From an uncultured Flavihumibacter sp. (lineage in GTDB: Bacteria; Bacteroidota; Bacteroidia; Chitinophagales; Chitinophagaceae), in NCBI GenBank assembly GCA_946481605.1, contig CAMLPA010000072.1:1-11219 (forward strand): DNA of 11,219 bases, read 5' to 3'. The notes beneath the pieces are model-generated. The model searched no databases and was not told the DNA's origin. It saw only the letters and a program-made list of their open reading frames with translations. Numbering within the stretch: position 1 is the first letter of the stretch; every line of letters begins with the position of its first letter. Made by a program: the position numbers and the translations under genes. Shown here piece by piece: positions 1 through 8,396 of the stretch.

Positions 1-909
1 GCCGCGGCTTTTTTCCTTCTTTCTGAAAAAGATAAGCCTGCCGACAAGATCGCTGTTGTGGAAACACCTGTGATTGAACCCGGGGGCAACAAAGCGTTAC
101 TTACCCTTGCCGATGGCTCGGTGATTGTGCTGGATTCCGCCAACAACGGTGACCTCGCGGCACAAGGTGGCGTCAAGATCGTAAAGCAGGATGGTGTGGT
201 GACGTATATTTTTGAACCCTCACAGGAACTTCCCGCAACGGAAAACCTGCTCAATACCATTTCCACGCCACGCAAAGGCGAATACCATATCATTTTACCG
301 GATGGCTCCAAAGCCTGGCTGAATGCGGAATCATCCATTACTTTCCCCGTGAAGTTTGCTACAGATGAAAGGAAAGTGTCGGTTACCGGCGAAGTTTATT
401 TCGAAGTACGCACCATTGCTTCAGCCAATGGAAAAATGCCTTTCCTTGTTGACATCAGAACAGCAGGTGGAAAGAACGACGCGCAGGTGCAGGTACTCGG
501 CACACATTTCAACATCAATGCCTACCACGATGAGACTTTTGTAAGAACGACCTTACTGGAAGGTAGCGTAACTGTGGCAAGAGAGGGTAAAACCACCCTG
601 CTTAAACCAGGGCAACAGGCAAGAATAAACGAAGGTGGAAAAGTAGACCTCCAAACAAATATAGATACAGATGAAGTGGTGGCCTGGCGCAAGGGCATGT
701 TCTATTTCAGCAACGCTGATATCCGCACCGTAATGCGCCAGATTGCCAGGTGGTACGATGTGGATGTTGTATTTGAAGGAAAGCTGCCCGATGAAAGATT
801 TGAAGGAACCATACCCCGGCAAACAACTTTGCAGGAGGTAGTGGAAATATTAAAACAGAGTAACCTGCTGATAAAACTGGAAGGCCGGAAGGCGACAGTA
901 TTGCCCTGA
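1..909 (+). CDS. FecR-family anti-sigma factor, 5' truncated by the window edge
   Basis: This is the C-terminal part of an inner-membrane anti-sigma/sigma-regulator that holds an ECF sigma factor and receives a signal from an outer-membrane receptor. The frame is open to base 1 and starts with hydrophobic residues (AAAFFLLS), the probable end of the single transmembrane helix. The GTG at 58 is therefore not the start; the cytoplasmic sigma-binding part lies outside the window. In-window residues about 93-190 form the periplasmic FecR domain, with typical LPDGSKAWLNA, GEVYFEV and VLGTHFNI blocks. Residues about 233-302 form the C-terminal DUF4974-type domain (GMFYFSNADIRTVMRQIARW), which in the family contacts the STN domain of the partner receptor. 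The next gene encodes an STN-containing SusC, which fits that pairing. Family assignment is very secure; which sigma factor it controls is not visible. Confidence 0.95.
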   Translation, partial: AAAFFLLSEKDKPADKIAVVETPVIEPGGNKALLTLADGSVIVLDSANNGDLAAQGGVKIVKQDGVVTYIFEPSQELPATENLLNTISTPRKGEYHIILPDGSKAWLNAESSITFPVKFATDERKVSVTGEVYFEVRTIASANGKMPFLVDIRTAGGKNDAQVQVLGTHFNINAYHDETFVRTTLLEGSVTVAREGKTTLLKPGQQARINEGGKVDLQTNIDTDEVVAWRKGMFYFSNADIRTVMRQIARWYDVDVVFEGKLPDERFEGTIPRQTTLQEVVEILKQSNLLIKLEGRKATVLP

Positions 910-1011
910 TCCTATGGTGTTTGTATTTCTATTTATCAACCAAAACAACCAAACAACTGACATGCGCAACACAACACCAACCTGATCTGTTTTACCGCGC
1001 TCATAAAAAAA

Positions 1012-1037
1012 GCCGAAAGCGTTGCAGCGCTTCCGGC
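1012..1037 (-). terminator. Hairpin in the fecR-susC gap, oriented like a leftward intrinsic terminator
   Basis: Bases 1012-1021 (GCCGAAAGCG) and 1028-1037 (CGCTTCCGGC) pair over 10 positions with one A/C mismatch and a 6-nt loop. Seven A's at 1005-1011 sit on the left side. On the minus strand this reads as a GC-rich stem followed by seven T's, the classic form of an intrinsic terminator for leftward transcription. On the plus strand there is no T tract. No minus-strand gene is seen that would need it. It could protect fecR from antisense transcription, or act as a structured leader if susC is transcribed from further left. The structure is clear; the role is a guess. Confidence 0.45.
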
Positions 1038-1095
1038 CAAAGATGGGCTTTGTACAGCTTCGCAACTGAATTTATTTACCCAACAAGTTAAAAGT

Positions 1096-4000
1096 ATGAT
1101 TTTTCCCATTCTTCGCAAACTTGTGTCCCAAACACAACAAGCGAGAACCAAAACCATTCTGGTTATGAAATGGACGGCCATTTTTTTATTGGCAGGCTGT
1201 TTACAGGTAGCTGCTTCGGGCAATGCGCAGCACATTCAGCTTAAATTCTCCAATGCTGCGCTGAAGACTGTCTTTAAAGATATCAGCAGGCAAACAGGGT
1301 ACTCTTTCTTCTACAACGCCAAACTGCTGCAGGGCATGGAAAAGGTGGATGTGGACCTGAAGGATGCTACCCTGAAAGAAGCGCTGGAAGCAGCTTTGAA
1401 GGACCTGCCACTCACATTTTCCATTGTGAACACCACCATCGTGGTAAAGCCTAAGCCAGCTTCTGGTGTTGCCGTTACCATAGAAGATGCCGAAATACTT
1501 GTGGTAGGAAAGGTGTTGGATGAAACCGGTAAACCACTGGAAGGCGCCAGCATCTCCGTGAAAGGATCCGACAAAGGAACTTCTTCCGCGTTTGATGGGG
1601 GCTTCTCCGTTACCGTAGAAAAAGGTGCTGAAATTGTTGTTACTTATCTTGGCTACGAACCATTCCGTTTTACGGCCAGAAAAGAAGGGGTGCAGGTGAT
1701 CCGCATGAAACTTTCCCAACAGAAAGATACCATGCAGAATGTAGTGGTTACGGGCTATCAGAACATCCGGAAAGATAACTTTACAGGAACCGCTGTTACT
1801 GTTTCAGGAGAGGACCTTAAAATGGTGAACCCGCAGAATATGCTGCGCAGTTTACAGGTGTTTGATCCTTCGTTCCGCGTAGCGGATAATCCGCTTCTAG
1901 GGTCTGATCCCAACAGGTTGCCCAATATCACAGTGCGCGGCTCTACTGCGCTGCCTGGTGGAAATACCGATATCATCAGCAGGAACAACCTGGCCGGAGC
2001 AGTAAACCTTCCCACATTCATCCTGGATGGTTATGAAGTAAGTCTTCAGAAAATCTATGACCTCGATATCAACCGGGTACAGTCCATAACTTTGTTGAAA
2101 GATGCCGCCGCTACTGCGGTGTATGGCTCCAGGGCCGCGAACGGCGTGGTGGTGATCACCACTAAAGCGCCCAAAGCAGGTTCATTGCAGGTGAATTACA
2201 ATTACGAACTGAACGTGACAACACCGGACCTCACCCAATACGATATTCTGGATGCTGAGCGGAAACTGGAATACGAAAGATTGGCAGGCGTGTATGATGC
2301 GATGAAAAACCAGACCCAAAGCCAGGATCAACTGGATGAATTGTACTATCACAAGAAAGCGCTTGTGGTGGGAGGTGTTAATACATACTGGCTTTCACAA
2401 CCCGTTAGAACCACCTTCGGACAAAAACATTCCCTGTTTCTGGAAGGCGGCGACAAGGCCATCCGTTATGGGCTTGAAATGCGCTACCAGACAATGCCCG
2501 GCGTGATGAAAGGCTCTACCCGCGACAGGATGAGCACCGGTCTTCATTTGTCGTACAACGTCAACTCCAAATTCCTGTTCAGGAACCAACTCACGGTAAC
2601 GAACACTGTAGCCAAAGAATCTCCCTTTGGCAACTTCAGGAATTATGCCAGTATGAACCCGTACTATCCTAAAACGGATTCCCTTGGTCGTATCATCCAG
2701 GTGGTAGATGAGTGGAGCCAGCGCACCAACGCGCAGGGTGGCGTAACCATAGTGCCCGTTCTTAATCCGTTGTATGAATCCACACTTGGAAGCTTCGACA
2801 AATCCCAATACCTCGAGGTGATCAATGCCCTTACCGCTGAATGGATGATCGTTCCTGGACTGAAAGCACGAGGTGTGGCCAGTATCAACAAAACCAAAAG
2901 CACCGGAGACAGGTTCACTTCTCCTTTCGCCAACGAATTTTACAATTACGGCACCGACCGGCTGGATGAAAGGGGCCGCTACAATTATACGTCCAACGAT
3001 GAAACCAGCTTCGATGGTAACCTTACCTTAAATTACAACCAGCAGGTTGGGGAGCATTTTTTCAACGCCATGCTGGGGACCAATATGCGTACCTATCTTT
3101 CAAGGTACCGCTCCATTGAGGCGATCGGCTTCACCAACGACCGCTTTACCGATCTGGGCTTCGCGGCGGGATATGGTGAAAACGCAAAACCCTATAGCCG
3201 TTTGAACCGCGAGCGATTGGGTGGCGCGTTCTTCTCTCTTAACTATTCACTCAGTAACAAGTATCTGCTCGATTTCACGTACCGTCAGGATGGTTCTTCC
3301 AAATTCGGAAGGAACAATAAAATAGCGCCTTTTGCCGCAATGGGATTAGGCTGGAACCTGCACCGGGAAGACTTTATGGCCAACAGCGCATTCAGCAGGC
3401 TTAAACTGCGTGTAAGTTCCGGCCTTACAGGCTCGGTTTCTTTCGATCCATACATGTCGCACCCCACCTATACTTACCTCACGGGAAACTGGTACTCTAC
3501 CGGTATTGGCGCCGTAATCAACAATTATGGTAACAGCGACCTGAGCTGGCAGAAAACCAGAAACTATGACGCTGGCATGGAGATCGGATTCTGGCAGGAC
3601 CGAATCCTGATCATGCCCAGGTATTATGAGAAAATAACAAGGGGATTACTCGCTGATATTTCCCTGCCGCCCTCCTCAGGCTTTTCTTCTTACAAGGACA
3701 ACGTGGGTGACATGAAGAACGTGGGAGTGGAACTTAGCGTGCAGGCCAATGTGTTGCGTGGAAGAAACTACAACTTATCTCTTATGGCCAACATGGTGCG
3801 CAATAAGAACACCATCGTTAAGATATCCAATTCACTGAAAGCCTATAACGATAAAGTGGATGATGCGCAAAGCAACAACGAAAACAAGGGCGCTCCATTA
3901 CTCAGGTACCAGGAAGGACAATCGCTTGATGCGATCTACGCAGTGCCTTCCCTGGGTATTGATCCCGAACACGGTATGGAAATCTACGTTAAAAGAGATG

Positions 4001-4506
4001 GTACGCTTACCTATGAATGGAGTTCCAGGGATATTGTACCGGTTGGAAACAGCGCGCCCAAAGGGGAAGGCTTCTTCGGTGTAAACGGCGGATACAAACA
4101 ATTTACGGTAAACCTGAACTTCTACACAAGGTTTGGCGGTGACTTGTACAACCAGACGCTGGTAGACAGGGTTGAAAACGCCGACCCACGCTGGAACGTA
4201 GATGCAAGGGTGTTCGAAGACAAATGGAAGCAGCGGGGCGATCATACCTTCTTTAAAAACATCGCAGACCTGGGAAATACCGAAGTGTCGTCAAGGTTCG
4301 TTCAAAGAGACAATGTGCTTGAAATGCAATCCATGTATGTTTCTTACGATGTGGCCAGAGAGAAACTCGCGCGTACCCCGGTAAAATCTTTCAGGGCCGC
4401 GTTCACGATGAACGATGTTTGGAGATGGTCTTCCGTAAAACAGGAAAGAGGTATCGACTATCCTTATGCGAGAAGTTTTACGTTCTCCATCACCGCTGGA
4501 TTTTAA
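1096..4506 (+). CDS. SusC/RagA-family TonB-dependent outer-membrane transporter with STN signalling domain
   Basis: This is a 22-stranded-barrel importer that moves a SusD-captured oligomer into the periplasm using TonB energy. It has 1136 residues, within the usual SusC range. Order: basic N-terminal extension; hydrophobic signal segment about 24-40 with likely cleavage after A44; STN domain about 46-120; carboxypeptidase-regulatory-like beta domain about 135-205 (VVGKVLDETGKPLEGASISV); plug from about 213 with the SusC signature at 311-357 (DGYEVSLQKIYDLDINRVQS, then LLKDAAATAVYGSRAANG); beta-barrel to the terminal aromatic F1136. The STN domain marks it as a transducer-type receptor that can signal to the FecR encoded just upstream. 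ATG 1096 was chosen because SusCs of this group often carry such an extension; ATG 1165 (MKWTAIF) is an in-frame alternative. susD follows after 24 nt. The substrate is not predictable from the barrel. Confidence 0.97.
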   Translation: MIFPILRKLVSQTQQARTKTILVMKWTAIFLLAGCLQVAASGNAQHIQLKFSNAALKTVFKDISRQTGYSFFYNAKLLQGMEKVDVDLKDATLKEALEAALKDLPLTFSIVNTTIVVKPKPASGVAVTIEDAEILVVGKVLDETGKPLEGASISVKGSDKGTSSAFDGGFSVTVEKGAEIVVTYLGYEPFRFTARKEGVQVIRMKLSQQKDTMQNVVVTGYQNIRKDNFTGTAVTVSGEDLKMVNPQNMLRSLQVFDPSFRVADNPLLGSDPNRLPNITVRGSTALPGGNTDIISRNNLAGAVNLPTFILDGYEVSLQKIYDLDINRVQSITLLKDAAATAVYGSRAANGVVVITTKAPKAGSLQVNYNYELNVTTPDLTQYDILDAERKLEYERLAGVYDAMKNQTQSQDQLDELYYHKKALVVGGVNTYWLSQPVRTTFGQKHSLFLEGGDKAIRYGLEMRYQTMPGVMKGSTRDRMSTGLHLSYNVNSKFLFRNQLTVTNTVAKESPFGNFRNYASMNPYYPKTDSLGRIIQVVDEWSQRTNAQGGVTIVPVLNPLYESTLGSFDKSQYLEVINALTAEWMIVPGLKARGVASINKTKSTGDRFTSPFANEFYNYGTDRLDERGRYNYTSNDETSFDGNLTLNYNQQVGEHFFNAMLGTNMRTYLSRYRSIEAIGFTNDRFTDLGFAAGYGENAKPYSRLNRERLGGAFFSLNYSLSNKYLLDFTYRQDGSSKFGRNNKIAPFAAMGLGWNLHREDFMANSAFSRLKLRVSSGLTGSVSFDPYMSHPTYTYLTGNWYSTGIGAVINNYGNSDLSWQKTRNYDAGMEIGFWQDRILIMPRYYEKITRGLLADISLPPSSGFSSYKDNVGDMKNVGVELSVQANVLRGRNYNLSLMANMVRNKNTIVKISNSLKAYNDKVDDAQSNNENKGAPLLRYQEGQSLDAIYAVPSLGIDPEHGMEIYVKRDGTLTYEWSSRDIVPVGNSAPKGEGFFGVNGGYKQFTVNLNFYTRFGGDLYNQTLVDRVENADPRWNVDARVFEDKWKQRGDHTFFKNIADLGNTEVSSRFVQRDNVLEMQSMYVSYDVAREKLARTPVKSFRAAFTMNDVWRWSSVKQERGIDYPYARSFTFSITAGF

Positions 4507-4530
4507 TTGTTCAACCTTCAATTCAATCTG

Positions 4531-6018
4531 ATGAGATCGACTTTAATAAAATATACATGGCTCCTGATGTTGGCGTGCACACTGGGATCCTGCAAAAAAT
4601 GGCTTGACCTTCAGCCGGAAACGGAAATATCAAGAGATGAACTTTTCAAAACGGAGGCCGGCTTTTTCGAAGCACTGAATGGCGCCTATACAAAATGTAC
4701 GGAAGAGGGGCTGTATGGACTGGAGCTTACCATGGGATTTCCGGAAGTGCTCGCGCAAAATTACACTGTGGAGCAGGGCAACGACCCGAAAGGATACCTG
4801 CAAACCGCGCAGTATAATTATAAGGATGGGAATTTTATCAACCGGAAAGACAATGCATGGCGCACTTTCTACAATGCCATCGTAAACTCAAACCTGATTA
4901 TTTCAGAAATAGACGCGAAGAAAAATGTCTTCAACCCCGGTAATTATGAACTGGTGAAAGGAGAAGCTTTCGCTTTGCGCGCGTTCCTTCATTTTGATGT
5001 TTTTCGTTTGTTCGGTTCCAACCTGGCTGCTAAAAAAGTGGGCATTCCTTATGTAACGGCATACTCCAACAAAGTTACGCCCACCGCTTCCGCGGATGAA
5101 GTGCTGAACAATATCGTGAAAGACCTGGAGCAGGCGAAAGTATTGCTCAAAGGTGTGGATTCCATTTTGTCGGCGACCTATAAAGTGGGTTATCCTGTAG
5201 CCGATGATTCCGCTACCGAAACATCTTCAAAATCACTGTTCCTGCAAAACAGAAGACACAGACTCAATTATTACGCGGTATGCGGGGAACTGGCACGTGT
5301 TTATCTGTACAAAAACGACAAACAAAACGCCTTGCTGAACGCGGAGGAAGTGATCACTTCCAAAAAGTTTCCCTGGGTGAAAACTGTGGATTTCATTTCC
5401 GTAAAGCCGGAAGAAAAGGATGTGATCCTTTACCCGGAACTTATCTTCATGTGGCCCGTACAAGAAAGAACTTCAGCGATCTTTAATTTCTTCCAGACCG
5501 GGCCCGGAGGTATTCAAATCAAGGAAACGACTTACAAGAGTATTTATGAGTCTGGTTCCGTTGGCGCTGAAGACAACCGTTATAAACACTGGTTCTCTAT
5601 TTTCGACCAGAATTTCATGCGGATCATGAAGTACGCCCGCAACCCCAATGGAGATGAAGACGACCAGTTCGCCAACAGGTATCCGCAGGTGGTGCCCGCC
5701 ATCAGGCTGAGCGAAATGTACTACATCGCTGCGGAAGCGTCTTTTGAATCCAATCCCGCGAAAGCACTCGATTACTTCAATACCGTGCGTATGAACAGGG
5801 GAATCGGTACAAAACTTAATACGGCTTCTTATACCACGTTCATGGATGAACTGGTAAAGGAGGCGCGCAAAGAGTTTTATGCGGAAGGACAATTGTTTTA
5901 CCTCTACAAGCGCCTTAACAGGTCTATCGTAGGACAATTGGGCAACCAGATCGCGCCTTCTCCCGAAATATTCATTCTGCCCCTTCCTAACGATGAAATC
6001 GAATTCGGAGGACGGTAG
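4531..6018 (+). CDS. SusD/RagB-family nutrient-binding outer-membrane lipoprotein
   Basis: This is the surface lipoprotein that closes over the SusC barrel and captures the substrate. It has 495 residues from the ATG at 4531. The frame also runs back to a TTG at 4507 directly after the susC stop, but the ATG gives a proper lipoprotein signal with the lipobox LGSC and lipidated C21, followed by KKWLDLQP as in most SusDs. Family hallmarks are the helical TPR-like segment GEAFALRAFLHFDVFRLFG (about 145-165), the RLSEMYYIAAEAS block near 395, the FNTVRMNRGIG block, EARKEFYAEGQLFYLYKR, and the terminal PLPNDEIEFGG motif. It is coupled to susC by a 24-nt gap, so the two are certainly co-transcribed. 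No ligand-specific residues can be named; SusD pockets vary widely. Confidence 0.96.
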   Translation: MRSTLIKYTWLLMLACTLGSCKKWLDLQPETEISRDELFKTEAGFFEALNGAYTKCTEEGLYGLELTMGFPEVLAQNYTVEQGNDPKGYLQTAQYNYKDGNFINRKDNAWRTFYNAIVNSNLIISEIDAKKNVFNPGNYELVKGEAFALRAFLHFDVFRLFGSNLAAKKVGIPYVTAYSNKVTPTASADEVLNNIVKDLEQAKVLLKGVDSILSATYKVGYPVADDSATETSSKSLFLQNRRHRLNYYAVCGELARVYLYKNDKQNALLNAEEVITSKKFPWVKTVDFISVKPEEKDVILYPELIFMWPVQERTSAIFNFFQTGPGGIQIKETTYKSIYESGSVGAEDNRYKHWFSIFDQNFMRIMKYARNPNGDEDDQFANRYPQVVPAIRLSEMYYIAAEASFESNPAKALDYFNTVRMNRGIGTKLNTASYTTFMDELVKEARKEFYAEGQLFYLYKRLNRSIVGQLGNQIAPSPEIFILPLPNDEIEFGGR

Positions 6019-6043
6019 TCTAACATCATTTAAATCAGGGAAC

Positions 6044-6862
6044 ATGAAAAAAATATTGCTCATCATACTAATAGCCACGGTGGTGGCCGCCGGATGTCAG
6101 AAAGCAGAAGAACTCAAATATTCCGGAAAGGATAACATCATGCTCGATTTTCAGGGATCCAGCAGAGACAGCATCATTCATACTTTCGCGTATACACCGG
6201 GTAAAGGAATTGATACCGTGTATATACCGGTAAGAATATCCGGATCAAGAACAGATTCTTCCGGAGCAGACAGGAAGTTTATCCTGCGTGCCGAAAAAGA
6301 TTCTTCTACCGCAAAAGAGGACCTTCACTTCAAACCGCTTGAACCCTATTACACCATAAAGAAAGGAACGGGATTCACGCAGGTGCCCATCATCATCTAC
6401 AGTAAAGATCCGGAGCTTGCTAATAAGTCTGTGACCCTGCATTTCAGACTTTACGGCAACGAAGACTTTGATGTGAAACTGACCAAACTGGTGTACGGGA
6501 AGCTCGTTCTTTCCAACAAGCTCGAACGTCCGAATTGGTGGGGGATGTGGTTCGGGGCCTATTACTCCAGGATCAAACATGAATTTTTCCTCATTGTAAC
6601 GGGCCTTACTGAACTTTCCACCGATGGCCTGGACGCGCCTAAAAACCTGTATTTCGCCAGCCTTGTTCGTGATTTTATGGCGGATCCTTTTAAATGGGTG
6701 AATAAAAATCCCGCAAAAGGATACGTGATCGAAAAAGATGGTGCAACTGAGAATTATGTATTCTACAGCAGTGCCAACCCGGAGAAAAAGATACCGTACA
6801 GGAAGAACCTGCAAACTGGTCTGTATTATTTTATTGATGAAGAAGGCAACGAAGTGAAGTAA
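6044..6862 (+). CDS. DUF4843-family lipoprotein, probable accessory subunit of the SusCD complex
   Basis: The protein has 272 residues with a lipoprotein signal peptide (MKKILLIILIATVVAAGC, lipidated C18). The body matches the DUF4843 family as I recognise it: an N-terminal beta-sandwich-like half (NIMLDFQGSSRDS, then VYIPVRISGSRTD), a central stretch YTIKKGTGFTQVPIIIYSK, and a C-terminal half with the conserved WWGMWFGAYYSRIKHEFF segment. An upstream in-frame ATG at 5993 overlaps the end of susD and lacks a signal sequence, so ATG 6044 is preferred. It lies 25 nt after susD and 18 nt before the next lipoprotein gene. Members of this family recur directly after susCD genes in Bacteroidota. 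Its position suggests a surface-exposed SusE/F-like role, but no biochemical function is known to me. Confidence 0.88.
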   Translation: MKKILLIILIATVVAAGCQKAEELKYSGKDNIMLDFQGSSRDSIIHTFAYTPGKGIDTVYIPVRISGSRTDSSGADRKFILRAEKDSSTAKEDLHFKPLEPYYTIKKGTGFTQVPIIIYSKDPELANKSVTLHFRLYGNEDFDVKLTKLVYGKLVLSNKLERPNWWGMWFGAYYSRIKHEFFLIVTGLTELSTDGLDAPKNLYFASLVRDFMADPFKWVNKNPAKGYVIEKDGATENYVFYSSANPEKKIPYRKNLQTGLYYFIDEEGNEVK

Positions 6863-6880
6863 CCCAAACAACTGATTTGT

Positions 6881-8338
6881 ATGAAAAAAATATGCGCTCT
6901 TGTATATGCATCACTGGTGTGTCTGTTGTTTATAGTATTACCGGGGTGTTATAAAGACAAAGGAAATTACGATTACAATATGCCGGAGGAGCCGGTAATT
7001 ACCGGACTGGATTCCGTTTACAATGTGTTGGTCGGCGATAGTCTGATCATTGCGCCGAAGATTGAAATAAAATCGGCCTCCAGTCTTAGCTACGAATGGC
7101 GCATTGGAACACCCGATCCAAAACTGGAAGATGTGGTGGACTCGGGCAGTGCGATGCGCGTGATTTTCGGACTTCAGGCGGAAAGGTATTACGGAAAACT
7201 CACTGTTATCAACAACGATAACGGAATGAAATATTTCCGGTCCTTTATTGTTTCGGGTCAAACCGATTTCTTTAAGGGAACCACGGTGCTGAGTGTGGAA
7301 AATGGGGAAACTCATGTGTCATTCATTAAAATGGATGGCTCCGTACAAGCGCGTTTATATGGTGCCGTTAATCCGAATACACCGTTACCAACAGCGCCAA
7401 CGCAACTGGTCGCGTTACCCGAAGCTTACAGGCCGGGTACGGTTAAAACCTACTGGGTGTTTGGTAAAAACGGGGTAAACACCGGTGTGCGGATAGATGC
7501 CAATACCTTCCGTTCGGATCGTGTGTTGAAAGAACATTTTTTTGACGCACCCGAAACGATAACGGCATCCAATATGTTCGCCTCCTCTTTTGGTGTATTG
7601 GTAGGTGTGGTGAACGATAAATTAATCGCTGGCGAATCCAGAACCTGGGACCAGGCGCCGATTTTCGGCATGTTTCCCTTACCCGCGCCCGGAGACTATA
7701 CGCTTTCTTCAGAAATAATTTATACCGATGCGCTACTCGATGGTTACTATAGTTTCACCGGATTCGATAAAGTAAAAAAACAATTTGTACGGCTCGGTAT
7801 TCCCGGCGACGCCACTTATTACGGCACAGCTTATGATGTATTGGGCACCGCATTCGATCCGAAAAACCTCGGCGCTGATATTTTTAAGATGCTGAAAATA
7901 AGGGGCGGTATCGGTTATGCCTACAGCAAAACAGAAACCGGAACATTCGAATACAAGTTCAACGCCCAGTTTAATCCCGGAAATTCAGGAACACAGCAGA
8001 TCACTTTCAACGCCATGAGAAAAAGGGCGTTTATGCGTCCGGAATTGATCAAACCCAATACATTGTGGGCTGCCAATACATCTGAAATCATCTTTTTCTC
8101 TTCCGGCGATCGTATTTACAGGTACAATCCGGAAAACGAAGATTTCAGAGAGCTGGCTACTACTTTCAACGGAAAAGAAATCACCATGCTGAAAGTTTCC
8201 GGCGCTATCGGCGATACCCTGATCGTTGGCGTGGAAGGAAGCATTTATTACCTGAATGTAGGCGTTGGCGCGAATGGAGAACTGGTTAAAAAAACGGATG
8301 GTATTCCAGGAGCTCCTATCGATATTGCCACGCGCTGA
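6881..8338 (+). CDS. PKD-like family lipoprotein, probable accessory subunit of the SusCD complex
   Basis: The protein has 485 residues with a lipoprotein signal and lipobox LPGC (lipidated C23), followed by YKDKGNYDYN, a start typical of this family. Residues about 38-125 resemble a PKD/Ig-like beta-sandwich: VITGLDSVYNVLVGDSLIIA, then SYEWRI, and YYGKLTVINNDNGMKYFRSF. The remaining 350 residues are beta-rich and contain spaced blocks such as KTYWVFGKNG, DGYYSFTGFDKVKKQFVRLG and DRIYRYNPENEDFREL that look like propeller blades, though I cannot prove a propeller fold by eye. The gene follows the DUF4843 gene by 18 nt and starts with almost the same MKKI sequence context. A role as a third surface lipoprotein of the importer, perhaps binding the substrate before uptake, is inferred from position and family co-occurrence. 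Confidence 0.85.
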   Translation: MKKICALVYASLVCLLFIVLPGCYKDKGNYDYNMPEEPVITGLDSVYNVLVGDSLIIAPKIEIKSASSLSYEWRIGTPDPKLEDVVDSGSAMRVIFGLQAERYYGKLTVINNDNGMKYFRSFIVSGQTDFFKGTTVLSVENGETHVSFIKMDGSVQARLYGAVNPNTPLPTAPTQLVALPEAYRPGTVKTYWVFGKNGVNTGVRIDANTFRSDRVLKEHFFDAPETITASNMFASSFGVLVGVVNDKLIAGESRTWDQAPIFGMFPLPAPGDYTLSSEIIYTDALLDGYYSFTGFDKVKKQFVRLGIPGDATYYGTAYDVLGTAFDPKNLGADIFKMLKIRGGIGYAYSKTETGTFEYKFNAQFNPGNSGTQQITFNAMRKRAFMRPELIKPNTLWAANTSEIIFFSSGDRIYRYNPENEDFRELATTFNGKEITMLKVSGAIGDTLIVGVEGSIYYLNVGVGANGELVKKTDGIPGAPIDIATR

Positions 8339-8396
8339 TTAAAAAGTAACGCATTAACCCTGCGCCCTTTTATTTACTTACCAGCAAAAAATTAAA

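Noticed and set aside
58..60. GTG as start codon of the FecR protein
   Set aside because: The frame is open to base 1 and the preceding residues are hydrophobic like the end of the FecR transmembrane helix, so the gene begins left of the window.
962..985. Short leader peptide frame MRNTTPT before susC
   Set aside because: It is eight codons long without a ribosome-binding context or any link to the downstream hairpin; such frames are common by chance.
1038..1066. Possible minus-strand promoter (TTG, 18-nt spacer, CATCTTTG)
   Set aside because: The -7 element has one mismatch to TAnnTTTG, and a transcript from it would start inside the hairpin at 1012-1037 with no gene downstream, so it is probably chance.
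1186..1200. Lipobox-like LLAGC (C35) in the SusC signal region
   Set aside because: SusC proteins are beta-barrels with type I signals; the usual cleavage site GNA|Q lies ten residues further on, and the homologous position in relatives is often LLAAC.
4507..4530. TTG start of SusD directly after the susC stop
   Set aside because: ATG 4531 gives a standard lipoprotein signal peptide with C21 at the expected distance; the TTG would add eight residues with no benefit.
5473..6078. 201-residue minus-strand open frame opposite the end of susD
   Set aside because: It lies fully antisense to conserved SusD motifs and has no recognisable domain or start context.
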